A stretch of 64,000 nucleotides of DNA from Chamaecrista fasciculata (taxonomy: Eukaryota > Streptophyta > Magnoliopsida > Fabales > Fabaceae), in NCBI GenBank assembly GCA_003254925.1, contig QANZ01030731.1, positions 1 through 64,000 on the forward strand. Reading direction: 5' to 3'. Under the pieces are notes generated by a model. It ran no database searches and was not told the DNA's origin. It saw only the letters and a list, made by a program, of their open reading frames with translations. Of this stretch, positions 11,814 to 23,843 are shown in pieces; positions within the stretch are counted from its first letter, which is position 1; each line of letters opens with the position of its first letter. Both the position numbers and the translations under genes were made by a program.

Positions 11814-12077
11814 TTAACCAAATGGTCGGAATCTTGGTCCTCCGGCCAAGTCCTCGGTGTCGCCGCCACCACTCAGCTGAAGTTGCTGATCATCTAAGTT
11901 GAGAAATGTGCCAGCTGCTGTGAGGTCTAATGATGAAGGAAATAATGATGAAGGTTGAAGATTATGATCAGTTTGAGGATTTGGAATTAATGGAAGTGAT
12001 GCAGCCATTGGAATAATGCGTTGTAGTGTGGAAAGACGAGCTTGAACATATGCCAACTCTGTTTGCAACTTCACCAC
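11814..12077 (-). CDS. LBD transcription factor, coding exon 2 (C-terminal part)
   Basis: Second coding exon of the LOB-domain gene whose first coding exon is 21653-22006. On the minus strand an acceptor (TTGCACAG) is followed by GTGGTGAAGTTG in phase 0, and the frame ends at the TAA at 11814-11816. It supplies 87 residues starting VVKLQTELAYVQARLSTLQ. These finish the coiled-coil, leucine-zipper-like end of the LOB domain begun by ALQHQ in exon 1. A variable tail rich in S, P, L and Q ends in GGPRFRPFG. Joined, the protein would be 205 residues, normal for class I LBD proteins. The intron position, just inside the coiled coil, is the usual one for the family. The unusual point is the 9575-bp distance to exon 1. 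Confidence 0.8.
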   Translation of the reverse strand: MVKLQTELAYVQARLSTLQRIIPMAASLPLIPNPQTDHNLQPSSLFPSSLDLTAAGTFLNLDDQQLQLSGGGDTEDLAGGPRFRPFG

Positions 12078-12142
12078 CTGTGCAATACACAAATATTACA
12101 CACACACATATATATAAGAGTACGTAAACATACAAATAAACT

Positions 12143-12630
12143 CGAGAAAATTTACTATTTGGTACCTAAATTTATATCGATTCAACTAATCAATTTCTGA
12201 ATAATCGAAACATACGTTTTGATCCCTGAAATATTTCAATTATCAACTATTTAATTCCTAGTGATGATTTGAGCCCTGAATTTGACTTAATTTTATACTT
12301 TTCGGTCCTGAATTTGTACTAAATTAATACTATTTGGTCCCTGAATTTGAACTTATTTTATACTTTTTGGTCCCTGAATTTGTACTAAATCAATACTATT
12401 TTGTCCCTAAATTTGAATTAATTTTATACTTTTTTATATCTGAACTTGTACTAAATTTATAGTTTTATACTAATTGTTCTATGAATTTGTACTGTTTGGT
12501 TCTTGAATTTGACTAGGGGACCAAATCGTTGACAATTGTAATAATTCAAGGATTGAGTAGTATATTTTGATTATTCATTGTGTGATTAGTTGACTCGGTG
12601 TAAACTCCGAGACCAAATAGTATGTACTCT
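12143..12630. repeat. Decayed inverted-repeat element with tandem TTTGGTCCCTGAATTT units
   Basis: Left phrases (AAATTTACTATTTGGT, AACTAATCAA) recur inverted at the right end (TTGATTATTC, ACCAAATAGTA). Between them are four to five diverged tandem units around GGTCC(C)TGAATTTG. It lies in the LBD intron, just inside exon 2. A more decayed relative is at 14290-14580. Confidence 0.5.
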
Positions 12631-12688
12631 CAATAAACTAACAATTCGGCTCCTGAAAGATAATTAAATTCACAACTTGATTATTTAA

Positions 12689-13971
12689 GGTGAAAATGAG
12701 AATTTGGTACTATAACTTTGCTCAAGTTCCCAAATCAGTCCTATAATTTTTTTTGTCTCGAATTTTGTCCTGTAACTTTGCTCAAGTTCCCAAATCAGTC
12801 TTATAACTTTTTTTGTCTCGAATTTGGTCCTGTATCTTTACTCTAGGTCCTATATCAGTCCTATATCTTTTTTTTGTCTCAGTTTTGGTCCCATATGTTT
12901 TGAAAACCTCTCACCGTTAGTCTTCCGTCTATTTTAAATTACAGTTTAGTCCTGAAAACTTCAAGTCCCTTTCACTTTAGTCACTGACTATCAAAATGAA
13001 AGTGAAAGAGCATCCCTGAAGATTTTTAAACCTTATATCTTGGTCTCTAATCCATGAATTTTTCATGAAAGGAAATATAAATGCGAAAACAACACAAATT
13101 AAAGCAAATGACAGAGGGACCAAAACTAAAAATGTAGAAAATTTAAAACCCACCGAAAAATGCCCCAAACTCGTCGGAAAACGTACAAAAATCGCCGACA
13201 AACTCAAGAACTTATCCAAAAATATCAATTCTTACTGAAATCTCACTCAAATAATCGTCCTCAAATGCTTTAAAAAATCCAAACTTTTGAGAAGGGAGGT
13301 GATAGAAGAAATGTAAGGGATTTCAAAACTTCTCTCTCAGAATCACCAAATGTAAGAGAATCTTCTATCACCTCCTTCTTCAAAAGTTTGGATTTTCGAA
13401 AATTCTTAAAGCATTTGAGGGCGATTACTTGAGTGAGATTTCAGTAAGAATTGGGGATTTTGGATGAGTTTTTGAGTTTCTCAACGATTTCCTTATGTTT
13501 TCCAGTGGGTTTAAATTTTCTGCGTTTTCAGTTTTGGTCCTTCTGTCATTTGCTTTTAATTTGTGCTTTTTTTTGCATTTCTATTCCATTTCATGAAGAA
13601 TTCATGGATTAGAGACCAAGATGTAAGGTTTGAGAATCTTCAAAGATGCTCTTTCACTTTTGTTTTGATAGTCAGGGACTAAAATGAAAGGGTCTTGAGG
13701 TTTTCAGGATTAAACTGTAATTTAAAATAGACGGATGACTAACAGTGGGAGGTTTTCAAAACATATGGGATCAAAACTAAGACAAAAAAAAGATATAGGA
13801 CTGATTTGGGATCTAGAGCAAAGATACAGGACCAAATTCGAGACAACAAAAAGATATAGGACTGATTTGGGAACTTGAGCAAAGTTACAGAACCAAATTC
13901 GAGACAAAATAAATTATAGGACTGATTTGAGAACTTGAGCAAAGTTACAGGACCAAATTCGCACTTTGGCC
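12689..13971. mobile_element. Long Mutator-like fold-back element, 1283 bp, in the LBD intron
   Basis: Perfect 9-bp direct repeats ATTATTTAA flank it (12680-12688 and 13972-13980). The two halves are near-complete inverted copies: 12690-13310 pairs with 13355-13970 around a centre near 13335, with CCAAACTTTTGAGAAG facing CTTCTTCAAAAGTTTGG. Repeated GAACTTGAGCAAAG-type subunits lie near both ends. There is no transposase frame, so mobilisation would need an autonomous partner. Because the host intron is transcribed, the RNA could fold into a long hairpin. Confidence 0.85.
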
Positions 13972-14099
13972 ATTATTTAAATATTGAAATACAAAGTTTG
14001 ATTCCTAAATAATCAAAACAACATACTTACTATTTCTATGAATAAGATTCATATTAAAAATAATAATAATATCTAGTGAGACAAATAAACCTTCCAATT

Positions 14100-15570
14100 T
14101 GTACCTTTCTTCTCCTTCTTCTTCTTCTTCTAATTCTTCTTCTTCAATTTAGTATTAATATGAATCTTTTTAATTTGTGAAAATGTGCGGGGAAAAAGAT
14201 GAAGCACCTCTATACCAAATCCCATATATAATATATTTACATATATTAGCTAACAGTTAATATTTATGTTACTAGTATAATTATTGTCGAATTATTAAAA
14301 GAAAATTTACTATTTAATCCTTGCATTTACATTGAGTTAATTAATTAGTCCTTGAATAATTAAAATATATGATTTTTGAAATATTTCAATTGTTAACTAT
14401 TTAATTCTTAGTCACGATTTAATTTTTATATTTGAATTAATTTTATATTTTTTAATCCTTTAATTTATAAAAAATTAATATTTTTAGTCTTTAAATTTAT
14501 ACTAAATTTTTAGTTTTTGGTTTCAAAATCAAATATTAACAATTATAATAATTTAAAAACTGAGTAATATATTTTTTTTAGATTTTTATTAAAGTATGGG
14601 TAATTATAGGTATTTTAATAGGGGTATGTTAGTAATTGGGTATAAAAATGTAATGAAATGATGTTGTAATGAAATAATATTTTTGTAATGAGTTTGTAAT
14701 TGGTAAACAAACAGCTTTTTTGCACTGTAGCTCAAGTTATGTATTGAAAATGGAGATAATGAATTTGTAATGACATTATAATTGAATCCCAAACACACCC
14801 TTGGTTTGTAAGTAAAAAATAAGGACAAATTGTACTAGTTAGAAGTTAAATCACAAATAATAAATCACCAAAAAAAAAATCACAAAGAATAAAATATAAA
14901 TGCAAAAGTGCATTTAACTTTTGCTCAAATGTCAATTTGGCCAAATAACTTTTTCTGTTACACTTTTAATTCTATATCTTTTGTTCAAGTTGCATATTCG
15001 ATTCTGTGTTGCACATTTGGTTCTATATTTTTGGGTCAAGTTATAGAATTGGTCTCATATCTTTTGGTCAAGTTGCAGAATTTGTCTCATATATTTCGAT
15101 TAGGTGCAAAATCATTCTCACATCTTTGATTAGATGAGACTGACGATGGAATTCTTTTGCAAAGATATGAAACTAACTCTATAATTTGACTAAAAGATAT
15201 GAGACCTGAAATATACGGGAGCAAATTTACAACCTAAGCAAAAAATACGATATCAAAAGTGCAATAAAAAATGTTATAAAACTAAATTGAAATCTAAGAA
15301 AAATTTATAAAACTAAAAATATACTTTGATGATAGACATGCATATATATATATATATATACTAGGAGCTTTGCGTGCCCTAACGGGCACGCAAATATGTA
15401 TGTAGAATAAATAAGGGACTAAATTGTTAACTTAGTAAAAAAAGAGAGACCAAATAGTAAATTTTCTCTTATTTTTAATTTCATAGACTATAATTTTAAA
15501 CATGGACGACCAGGAAGGGGTGAAGCCATATAATATAAGATATATATAATATAATATAAATAATGATTTG
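14100..15570. repeat. Cluster of decayed hairpin/MITE-like repeats in the LBD intron
   Basis: Three eroded elements are visible. One at about 14290-14580 is related to 12143-12630. One at about 14590-14810 (GGGTAATTATAGGT to CCCAAACACACCCTT) is related to the MITE at 43600-43851. One at about 14906-15312 shows GGTCTCATATCTTTTGG and its inverse. No clean target duplications could be read. A CTT-rich tract is at 14110-14150, a TA tract at about 15342-15359. No coding signal. Confidence 0.45.
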
Positions 15571-15604
15571 ANTATATAGTATTTTATAATAATAAGTGGG
15601 GGAT

Positions 15605-16213
15605 TGTTGGATATTATTATAAATTAATGAAATATTATTATTTTATTATAATAAATGAAGGTTGGAATCTCATGAGTTTTATGTGTATGGAGCCGTTGGA
15701 TTTCATTAAAAGGCTTGTTTAAGGCAATTTAAGAGAATAATGAAGAATATGGATATAGACGTTGGGAACTTGGAACGTGTGTATAATAGATGGAAGATAT
15801 ATATGTATGTGTGTGTGATGTTGGAAAGGTGGTGTGAAAAAATGTATATATGAGAGAGTATAAGCGGTGAGGTAATATGAGTGGGTGGTATTCTAGTTGT
15901 AAAAACTCTAAGACACATATATATATTTTATATATTTGGATAGAGAAAAGGTGTGGGGGTGAGAGTCCTATCTATCACCTTTGTGCAGAGGTGATAGTTC
16001 AAACAGGCGAGTACTGGGCTGTTGTATCCTGGAGGTAACACGTCAGTGTACCCAATGCACCGGGTGATATGACTAAATCAACCCGTGGGAGGCGTGAAAT
16101 TACCTTAAAGAAAGCGAGATATCCGTGCCTCAGCCCAGGACCACGCATTTTGTTTTATTAACAATTTTATCTTGTTTTAGTGTTTCTCTTGTTTTCAGGT
16201 AGCAACTCCAACA
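15605..16213 (+). repeat. Left LTR of the non-coding element
   Basis: It begins TGTTGGATATTATT and ends AACTCCAACA. It is preceded by AGTGGGGGAT, normally found only upstream of a 3' LTR. Differences from the right LTR include short insertions near 15743 and 15855 and a few base changes. Confidence 0.75.
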
Positions 16214-18264
16214 ATTTTAAGGTAAATTCCGTCTCTATGGAAGATGCTACTAAAAATAAGAATGATGTTGTTGTCTTCGTGACCAACAATATAACTGGGG
16301 TTCTACAAGAGGTACACGTACTCTTGGTTTATTTACATAAAGTTGATTTATGAAATATTAAAAATTTATTGTGATGCTATATATGCAAAATCTCATCCAA
16401 TATATTTATAGTGTTGAGAAGTCCTTTGTGACTATAATGTTTAAAATATGGTGGTGGGTGAATGTGAGTTTTCTAGACAAGTATGTTATTGGTTCATGGA
16501 CTTGTCTAAAGAACAAACGAAGTTTGTTAATATTGTGTGATGTGTGATTCAATCTTGAAATAAGATATTGGAGTTTTATCAAATTGATTGTGTGATATTA
16601 TGATTGATGAATCAAGACTCTAAGTGGTGGAATTGGGTATTTTTTTTTTTAAAAAAAAATAATTCAATATGTGCAAGGAAATATAGTGATTAATGTGTAT
16701 GTTTGTTTGTGATGGTAATTTTATGATATGTATTTTTTGATGAATTGGGGAAAGGATATGTTTATCTTTTATGGTCTTTTGGAGGAAATGGAATTGCGGA
16801 CATATACATGACAATTGGTTGGGTGTTGTTGAGGTAATAGGAAATAGGACTATTTTGTCATCCTATGAGTTATGTCGTTGAGGAAATGATAATTTTGCTT
16901 TATTTGGGGGTCTCATAAGTTGTGAGAAACTAAATAATTACGTTGTTTATTGCTTATGTTTTTTATATATAATTTTGAATCAATATATGGATTGTGATGA
17001 TAGGCTATAGTTATATAGATGATTTATTAATTTATTTTGTGAGGATAGAATTATTTACAAATCGAAGAAATAGTGGGGGTCAAGGGAGCTTGAATCAAGT
17101 ACTGGAAAAAAAATTGATTTATATGTGTGTTATGAAATGAATTTAAATTCAGTAATATTTTGGTAAACTTTTTGTGTCATGAGCTAATTGAGAATTGGCT
17201 TTTAAGAGTTTAAATATTATATGCGGGTGATTTATTAATTTTTAAGTTTTTGGTACAAGCTCTGTTTTTTTATATGAAATATTAAATTTTTTTTGTGAAA
17301 ATTTTAATATTAAAATTATGGTGAAGAAAAATGTCATTAGTTGGCATGGATTGGAGAAGTTAAGCTTGAAGCTTTAGCATCAACTAGCAATGAGGCTAGT
17401 AAGAGACATATAAAATTAAGTCCTTTCTGGAAAAATATATCTCACTTAATATGTTGTGGTAGTACTTTGGAAAAAGTACTAATATTATTGTGTTAAATCC
17501 AAACTCATAAAAATGAAATATAATATTGTGTTATATTTTCTCTGTAGTGGTACCACATTTGTATGAGATTTGTAAAGTCAAGTGAAAAATATTGCAGGCC
17601 TGCTTACAGAAACTTGACTTAAAATGAGTTTGGAATACATCGAGGGGGATGAATGGTTTTAAGCCCATAGGATTATAAGCAACCTATGAGGAAACCCTAC
17701 CTTGTGATTAGAGATCCTAAGAACTTGGTTCAAAGGGAAAAACGAATCATAGAGTGGCTGGTTGATAAATGCACAAATTTTATATTCATCCATATGGTGT
17801 ATGTGCATTTTCCTGCAATGAATATATGAGGTTGAGTTTTAGAAACTCTTAATGAAATCTGTAGCTCTATAAGAGTGGAGTGTCACAATTGCAGGAGCAC
17901 TCTTGACAGAATTCACCTATGGAATGTGGGAGTGGGGCCGCTCCTAGGAGAATATTCAGGGCGTATTCTCTGAACACATTCATGAACAGGATACGCACAT
18001 GGCCGCGTAACGTGCGGGCTATGGCTCATAAATTGCACCTGGATTATTATGTGCAATATATATATCTTGTCTCCCCTAAGCAGTCATAGTTCAAGGCGAA
18101 TACCACTATTGGCTCTGGATCAAGATATGTATTTTTTGCTAAGTATAGATTCAAGGCAATACTAGTTATCTATATTACGGATAATAATCTATCTCTATCC
18201 AAGTATATAAAAATAAGTTAAATATAAAACGTTATATAGTATTTTATAATAATAAGTGGGGGAT

Positions 18265-18878
18265 TGTTGGATATTATTATAAATTAATGAAATATTATTA
18301 TTTTATTATAATAAATGAAGGTTGGAATCTCATGAGTTTTATGTGTATGGAGCCGTTGGATTTCATTAAAAGGCTTGTTTAAGGCAATTTAAGAGAATAA
18401 TGAAGGCATATGGATATAGACGTTGGGAACTTGGAACGTGTGTATAATAGATGGAAGATATATATGTATGTGTGTGTGATGTTAGAAAGGTGGTGTGGAA
18501 AAATGTATATATGAGAGAGAGATATTATAAGCGGTGAGGTAATATGAGTGGGTGGTATTCTAGTTGTAAAAACTCCAAGACACATATATATTTTATATAT
18601 TTGGATAGAGAAAAGGTGTGGGGGTGAGAGTCCTATCTATCACCTTTGTGCAGAGGTGATAGTTCAAACAGGCGAGTACTGAGCTGTTGTATCCTGGAGG
18701 TAACACGTCAGTGTACCCAATGCACCGGGTGATATGACTAAATCAACCCGTGGGAGGCGTGAAATTACCTTAAAGAAAGCGAGATATCCGTGCCTCAGCC
18801 CAGGACCACGCATTTTGTTTTACTAACAATTTTATCTTGTTTTAGTGTTTCTCTTGTTTTCAGGTAGCAACTCCAACA
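18265..18878 (+). repeat. Right LTR of the non-coding element
   Basis: It nearly matches 15605-16213. The 31 bases upstream, including AGTGGGGGAT, also match those upstream of the left LTR. The right flank starts ATATATGTAT; no partner target repeat is readable on the left because of the N at 15572. Confidence 0.75.
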
Positions 18879-20980
18879 ATATATGTATGAGATTGTATAT
18901 TTGGACAATAATGATTTCGTTCATATCTCAATTTAATATGCTTCATAGTTGATTGTTGATATTACCTATTCTTCATTTGTTGTGCTAACATTTTTACATG
19001 CTCATCATAAGAAAGCAATTTACAGAATTATTCTCTTTTGCTCGGATTTCACGAGTAAGAAGAAGCTTTAATTTGAACTAATACTATAGTGTTTCTACTT
19101 TTCTATTTTGCCTCATTCTACTAAGTTTTGTCAGTTGGTATAAATTAAAAGCTATCTCCCTCTTAAGAAAATTAACTTAAAAATTCCAATTTCCTTAAAG
19201 TACTAATTCACCCCCTCTTTAATAATATTTTGACTAACAATGTGCATACATAAACTAGTGTGGTTTACATGTAAAATAATAAATATGCATGTACGGTTAG
19301 ACATTAAAAGTAAAAAATTAGGAATATTTTGAATATTTCTGGATCTGGAGCATCTAATTAATTAATACTACTCTACTTGGAAGCTCCGGCAAGCAACAAA
19401 GTCCCCATTCATTGAAACCCTTAATTAATTTTTTTTTTTTTGACAAAATTAAAGCCTAATCAACTAGACAACTAGACTCTAGTTAAGTTCTATTTACTAT
19501 ATTTACTATATATATAAAAAAAAGATTGTGTTACTAAAATGATTTGGATTCTGTTTTTTCGTCATTCAAAAACTGACACATTATATATATAATGTTATTT
19601 ATTATATAATTTTTGCTTGATTAATCAATTATTAACTATAGCACATGCATGTTGCTGCACATTATCCTAAGTGACGATCGATTCTGATTAATCAACTATG
19701 ATCAGATGACAAAATATAGTTGAAGTGGTTAATATATAGTAGCAAAGAAAATAATGAATGAGTAAGTTTTGTTTTTTTTTTTATATATATATAGTGGTAA
19801 CTAATGATAAAATTAATAAGAAATATAAGGTGATCAAATTATAGTATATATATATTAACGAAAAGTTTGCTGGAAATTAAACAAGAAAAATCTAATTAAA
19901 GTTATAAGAGTTTGATTATATATATAGTTATGGGTTGCATAGAAAATCTAACCAAAAGGTGACTTGTGAAAAAGAAGAGAACAGTAAGTGTGTCTATTAT
20001 CTAATCTACATGTCTATAAGTCTATTTGCTCTCTCGAGTCTTCACCTACGACTATATATATATAGTGTGTTTGACACTTGACAGGAGACACTGTTACTTT
20101 GAGTATATATATATAAACGTATCTTAAAGATTACGGAAAAAAGACTATTAAAATGAGTGAACTAAAGATATGGTCCCTGAAATATCGCCTAGCTGACAAT
20201 TCAGTCCTTAAAAAATTTAAAATACACGTTTAGTCTCTGAAAGATCTAATCGGTATACTTTCTATGGACTAAATAATACAGTTTTGATCTTTCATAGATT
20301 AAATTGTATATTTCAATCTTCAAAGGACTGAACTATCAGTTCGATGATCTTTTAGGAACCAAATTATTAGTTTACTCCTATTAAAAATAAATACTAATTA
20401 GTTAATTAGTTAATCTTGTAAATTTGAGTTTTTTTATAGCTATTTAAATAGCTGTTAATCGCTGATTTATTTTAGTTATCAATTATATATATATATTAAT
20501 AGTGTCTGTATTTTTATTTTGTATAATATATATCTCAATTGAAGATTAATGTATAAATCTATTTTACACATTAAGAGCGGGTGAATACTAAAGAAAACGT
20601 GTAAATCAACCACACACAAATAAATTCAAAGAAGGAAAATTTTCAGAGAATCTGCTAGCTGAGAAGCAACTATATTAATGAATTATCAAAGTGTAGAGAG
20701 AAGATAGCCACTCATTATGTTTATGATTATGATTATATATGATCATGATTCATGCATGATTATGATGGATAGGTGTGGATGAATACATAAATATATAATA
20801 TAATCAAGAGTAGATTAATATACTGTCTTTAAAAAGATTATCGAATTAAAATTTCAATCCTTAAGAAATTAAAATATACAATTTAATTTTCAAGAGGTCA
20901 AGATAGTATATATTATTAATTCTTTTCATAAATTAAATAGTATATTATTTTCATCTTTTATGTATTTAATTGTATATTTT
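18879..20980. other. LBD intron, mostly non-coding
   Basis: 18933-19075 is a diverged copy of 11106-11250 beyond the 3' end of the LBD gene. At 20155-20390 a decayed fold-back (ATATGGTCCCTGAAA and inverted AGGAACCAAATTAT) is visible; the same family recurs at 20820-20960 and 23440-23720. The rest is AT-rich with (TA)n runs and no recognised gene. Confidence 0.5.
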
Positions 20981-20982
20981 AA

Positions 20983-21243
20983 GGGTAAATTACATTTTGG
21001 TATTTTATGGTATTTTTCATTAATACTTTGATACTTTTTTGGGTTATTTTGTAATTTTAATCAAAACAAATTTTGCAAAAATTACACATTGACTCCAAAT
21101 TTTTTTTAATATTTTCTTTTTAGCCCACGATAATATGTATCCAGGGACCTATTGTAATTTTTTGAAAAAATTTTAGAGTCAATATATATTTTTTGTAAAA
21201 TTTGTAAAGATAAAATCACATAGTACTATAGTGTAATTTACCC
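20983..21243. mobile_element. Mutator-like hairpin MITE, about 261 bp, in the LBD intron
   Basis: The termini GGGTAAATTACA and TGTAATTTACCC are exact inverses, and the flanks share TATTTTAA (8 bp readable on both sides). The interior (GTATCCAGGGACCTATT block, TTTTTTGAAAA) is an older copy of the element at 55638-56067. Confidence 0.75.
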
Positions 21244-21399
21244 TATTTTAAAATTGATTACTTGGTGTTGAAGGGCAAAGATCCATAAAAAGACGATTAA
21301 AACATATATTGTTTGAATATTTCAACCACGATTAAACCACGTATTATTATCTTTCATTTTAATTTTTCAAAAATTAAATTGTTAACTTAATAATCAACA

Positions 21400-21560
21400 A
21401 TTTAATAAAAAGATATGAGACCAATTCTACAACCTGATTTAAAGTTATGCGACCAAAAGTTCAACATAAGATCAAATTTACAGCTTGATTAAAAAATATA
21501 AGACCAAAATTACAAAACCAAAACAAAAGTTATCAAAGGAAAAATGCATTTGGCCAAATA
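21400..21560. repeat. Half copy of the ATATGAGACCAA hairpin family
   Basis: AAAGATATGAGACCAATTC, ACAACCTGATT and TTTGGCCAAATA match the right arms of the elements at 11349-11690 and 23844-24232. No left arm is seen. It lies about 100 bp inside the intron from LBD exon 1. Confidence 0.5.
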
Positions 21561-21652
21561 TATATTGTTTGAATATTTTAGAGGAGTTGATAATTTGTTA
21601 ACTCGATAATTTTTGGAGGACTAAATTATGAATTTACACTAAATTGGTGTAC

Positions 21653-22006
21653 CTGGTGTTGAAGAGCAGAGATGTGAGCGACACAGCCATAAACAGGATC
21701 AGAGGCTCTAGCGAGAGCCTCATAGCAGAGCGTGATGGACGCGTGGAGACGGTGGCGCGTGGGGATGGCACAAAGAAGCTTAGAAGCATTGCTTGCGCCA
21801 AAAACCTTGTGAACGGCAGCGAACTCAACGGCTCCTAATTCCTCGGTGGCGAAGTAAGGGGCGAATATGCATCCTTTCACGCATTTCCTTCTAAGAAACT
21901 TACACGCGCCACAAGGCCCACTATTATTATTATTATTGTTGTTGTTGTTATTGTGATTCTTACTCTTGTTACCACTTCTTCCACCATCACTACTACAATA
22001 ATCCAT
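21653..22006 (-). CDS. LBD (LOB-domain) transcription factor, coding exon 1
   Basis: This encodes the N-terminal 118 residues of a class I LATERAL ORGAN BOUNDARIES DOMAIN protein, a plant-specific nuclear DNA-binding factor. A poly-asparagine run (residues 19-28) is followed by the zinc-finger-like C block C-x2-C-x6-C-x3-C (C32, C35, C42, C46; [11 protein letters not shown]). Then come the GAS block ([17 protein letters not shown]) and [10 protein letters not shown] before the coiled coil. The start is the ATG at 22006 (MDYCSSDGG); the open frame upstream is CT-rich leader encoding only low-complexity sequence. A donor follows CAG (CAG|GTACACC) in phase 0 and joins exon 2 at 12077. It most resembles the LBD18/19/30/31 subgroup. 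Its own 9.6 kb intron carries several transposons. Confidence 0.9.
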
Positions 22007-22045
22007 AGATATATAGATATGTGTAATAGATAGATAGATTGATGA

Positions 22046-22126
22046 TGTTCTTGGTTTTTTGGTTTTTTCACTTAGGAGGGTTTGTTGCTCATGGTTATAA
22101 AAACAAAAAGAGAGAGAGAGATAGAG

Positions 22127-22169
<43 letters not shown>

Positions 22170-22261
22170 AAGATGGGTGTGTATGTGTATGTAGATGTTT
22201 TTCTTGGGTTTTTTCTTTTCACTTAGGAGGGTTTAATTTGTTGCTCGTAGTAGAGAGAGAT

Positions 22262-22301
<40 letters not shown>
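22046..22301 (-). promoter_or_regulatory. CT-rich leader of LBD with a duplicated block
   Basis: Upstream of the LBD start, the block TTCACTTAGGAGGGTTT plus TTGTTGCTC occurs twice (about 22046-22097 and 22200-22250). Each copy is followed by a (GA)n array (22108-22165 and 22252-22301), read as (TC)n on the gene strand. TC-rich tracts are common in plant 5' leaders; the leader role is inferred. Confidence 0.5.
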
Positions 22302-22306
<5 letters not shown>

Positions 22307-23843
22307 GAGATATATAGATGGGGTGTGTTGTGTTGGGATATAAATACTTGCTGAAAAGATAGAGAACTATATACATTGGTTTCTTAACTTGAATTTAAAT
22401 TTTTAATGGTTAAAATTTTATATTGGGATATAAGTTGTGTAGGATGAATTTTGTGTCGGTCCTTAAAGTGTATATATATATCTTTTTTTTCATTGATGGT
22501 GATTTTGTCTAATTTTTGCTGTTATATATGAGTTAGATAATTGATTTAATTAGACTGGTTCAAAAAAAAAAACATAATTGATTTAGATAATTTCTCTTTC
22601 AAATATGTTATAATAAATAAGTAGAGAGATATATAAATATCACACAATTAGAACGTACAATAGCAACTTGACCTTTTATTTTAGTATTTACTGAAGAATG
22701 AAATTGCAGTAGTAATGTATATTTCTCTTTTTGTCATTTTATGTATAAAAGAAAAATCATTTAATTCAATAGTCTAATTCAAAGATAACACCATAAATTA
22801 GATAGAATCTTCATAAGGACGAACAATGGAACAAATAAAAACGATAAAAGTACTATTAGTACATTTCAGTTGTACTCCTAAAGTTTTATTTCGGTTAATT
22901 GTACTTATAAAGTATTGAGTCAGTTTTAGTTATATCTCCAAAAAATTTTTTTGTCAATTATAACCTCAATGTTTTATATTTGAGTTAATTCTATCCCAAA
23001 TACCTCCCAATTTGGGGTACAATAATTGATACAAAAAAAGATTGGGGTATAATTGATTCAAATTGAAGGTATAACTGAAACTGACCCTGTATTTTGGAAG
23101 TACAATCCACCAAAAAAAATTTTGACGATACAACTGAAAATGAGCGCATATTTTAGAGATACCAAGAGTACTTTTATTAAAAGAAAAACTAAAATAGAAT
23201 GAAAAGTATTTGAAAGATCAAAACAAGATTTACTTTATACTTCAAGAATCAACATGGGATTTTGACCTTTAAGAATTTATAATTGGAGGATTTTGGTGGT
23301 GGGTCACTACTCCTCACCTTAAATGGGTGGGATGTAAGTTTAGTCTATGTTTTAATTTAATTTAGGCACACTTGTCTTTCTTTATATATAAAGCACTTAA
23401 ATATTTTATCTCATGTTATGTTATATGTAAAGTAAATTAATAATTCGATTCTTAAAAAATCATCGAATTGATAACTCGGTTATTGAAAGATTAAAATATA
23501 CAATTTATAATCTTAAAAGAATCAACTAATGTACTTATTAATTAGTTTTTTTATTCATTTTCATAGACTTAAGAGTATATTGTTTAATCCTAAAAGAATT
23601 AATAAATAGTATACTCTTTAAACAGTATACTTTTTAGTTTATGAAAAGAACTAATATATATATATATATATATATGTATTGTTTGGTTCTTTCAAAGACT
23701 AAAGTATATATTTCAATGTGATTGAATTATTGTAGGTAAGATTTTTAATTCAAATGTATACTTTCAATTTTTTGGCACTATTATTATCAAAAAATAGTAG
23801 TTGTTGAATTGATTAAGTAAATTAACATTCAAAATTTAATTAA
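22302..23843. other. Upstream of LBD: non-coding with decayed fold-backs
   Basis: At about 22850-23175 an inverted-repeat element runs from AAAAGTACT to AGTACTTTT, with ATAACTGAAACTGA-type internal pairs. At about 23440-23720 are ATTGAT / AATTCTTTTAGGAT-type phrases of the family at 20155. A (TA)n run is at about 23656-23675. No gene seen. Confidence 0.45.

Larger units (their letters stand above)
15573..18878 (+). mobile_element. Non-coding LTR retroelement (LARD/TRIM-like) in the LBD intron
   Basis: Two nearly identical LTRs (15605-16213, 609 bp; 18265-18878, 614 bp) start TGTTGGATATT and end CTCCAACA. I count about eight small differences. A polypurine tract (AGTGGGGGA) precedes the right LTR as expected. 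The 2.05 kb interior shows no gag, protease, integrase or polymerase, and no Met primer site follows the left LTR. A single N at 15572 touches the left side, where the same polypurine block precedes the left LTR too, so the left junction may be an assembly join. It is transcribed antisense to LBD if expressed. Confidence 0.7.

Noticed and set aside
21626..22222. LBD start at 22222, adding 72 residues
   Set aside because: The extra part is low-complexity translation of CT and TA repeats; the ATG at 22006 fits the family.
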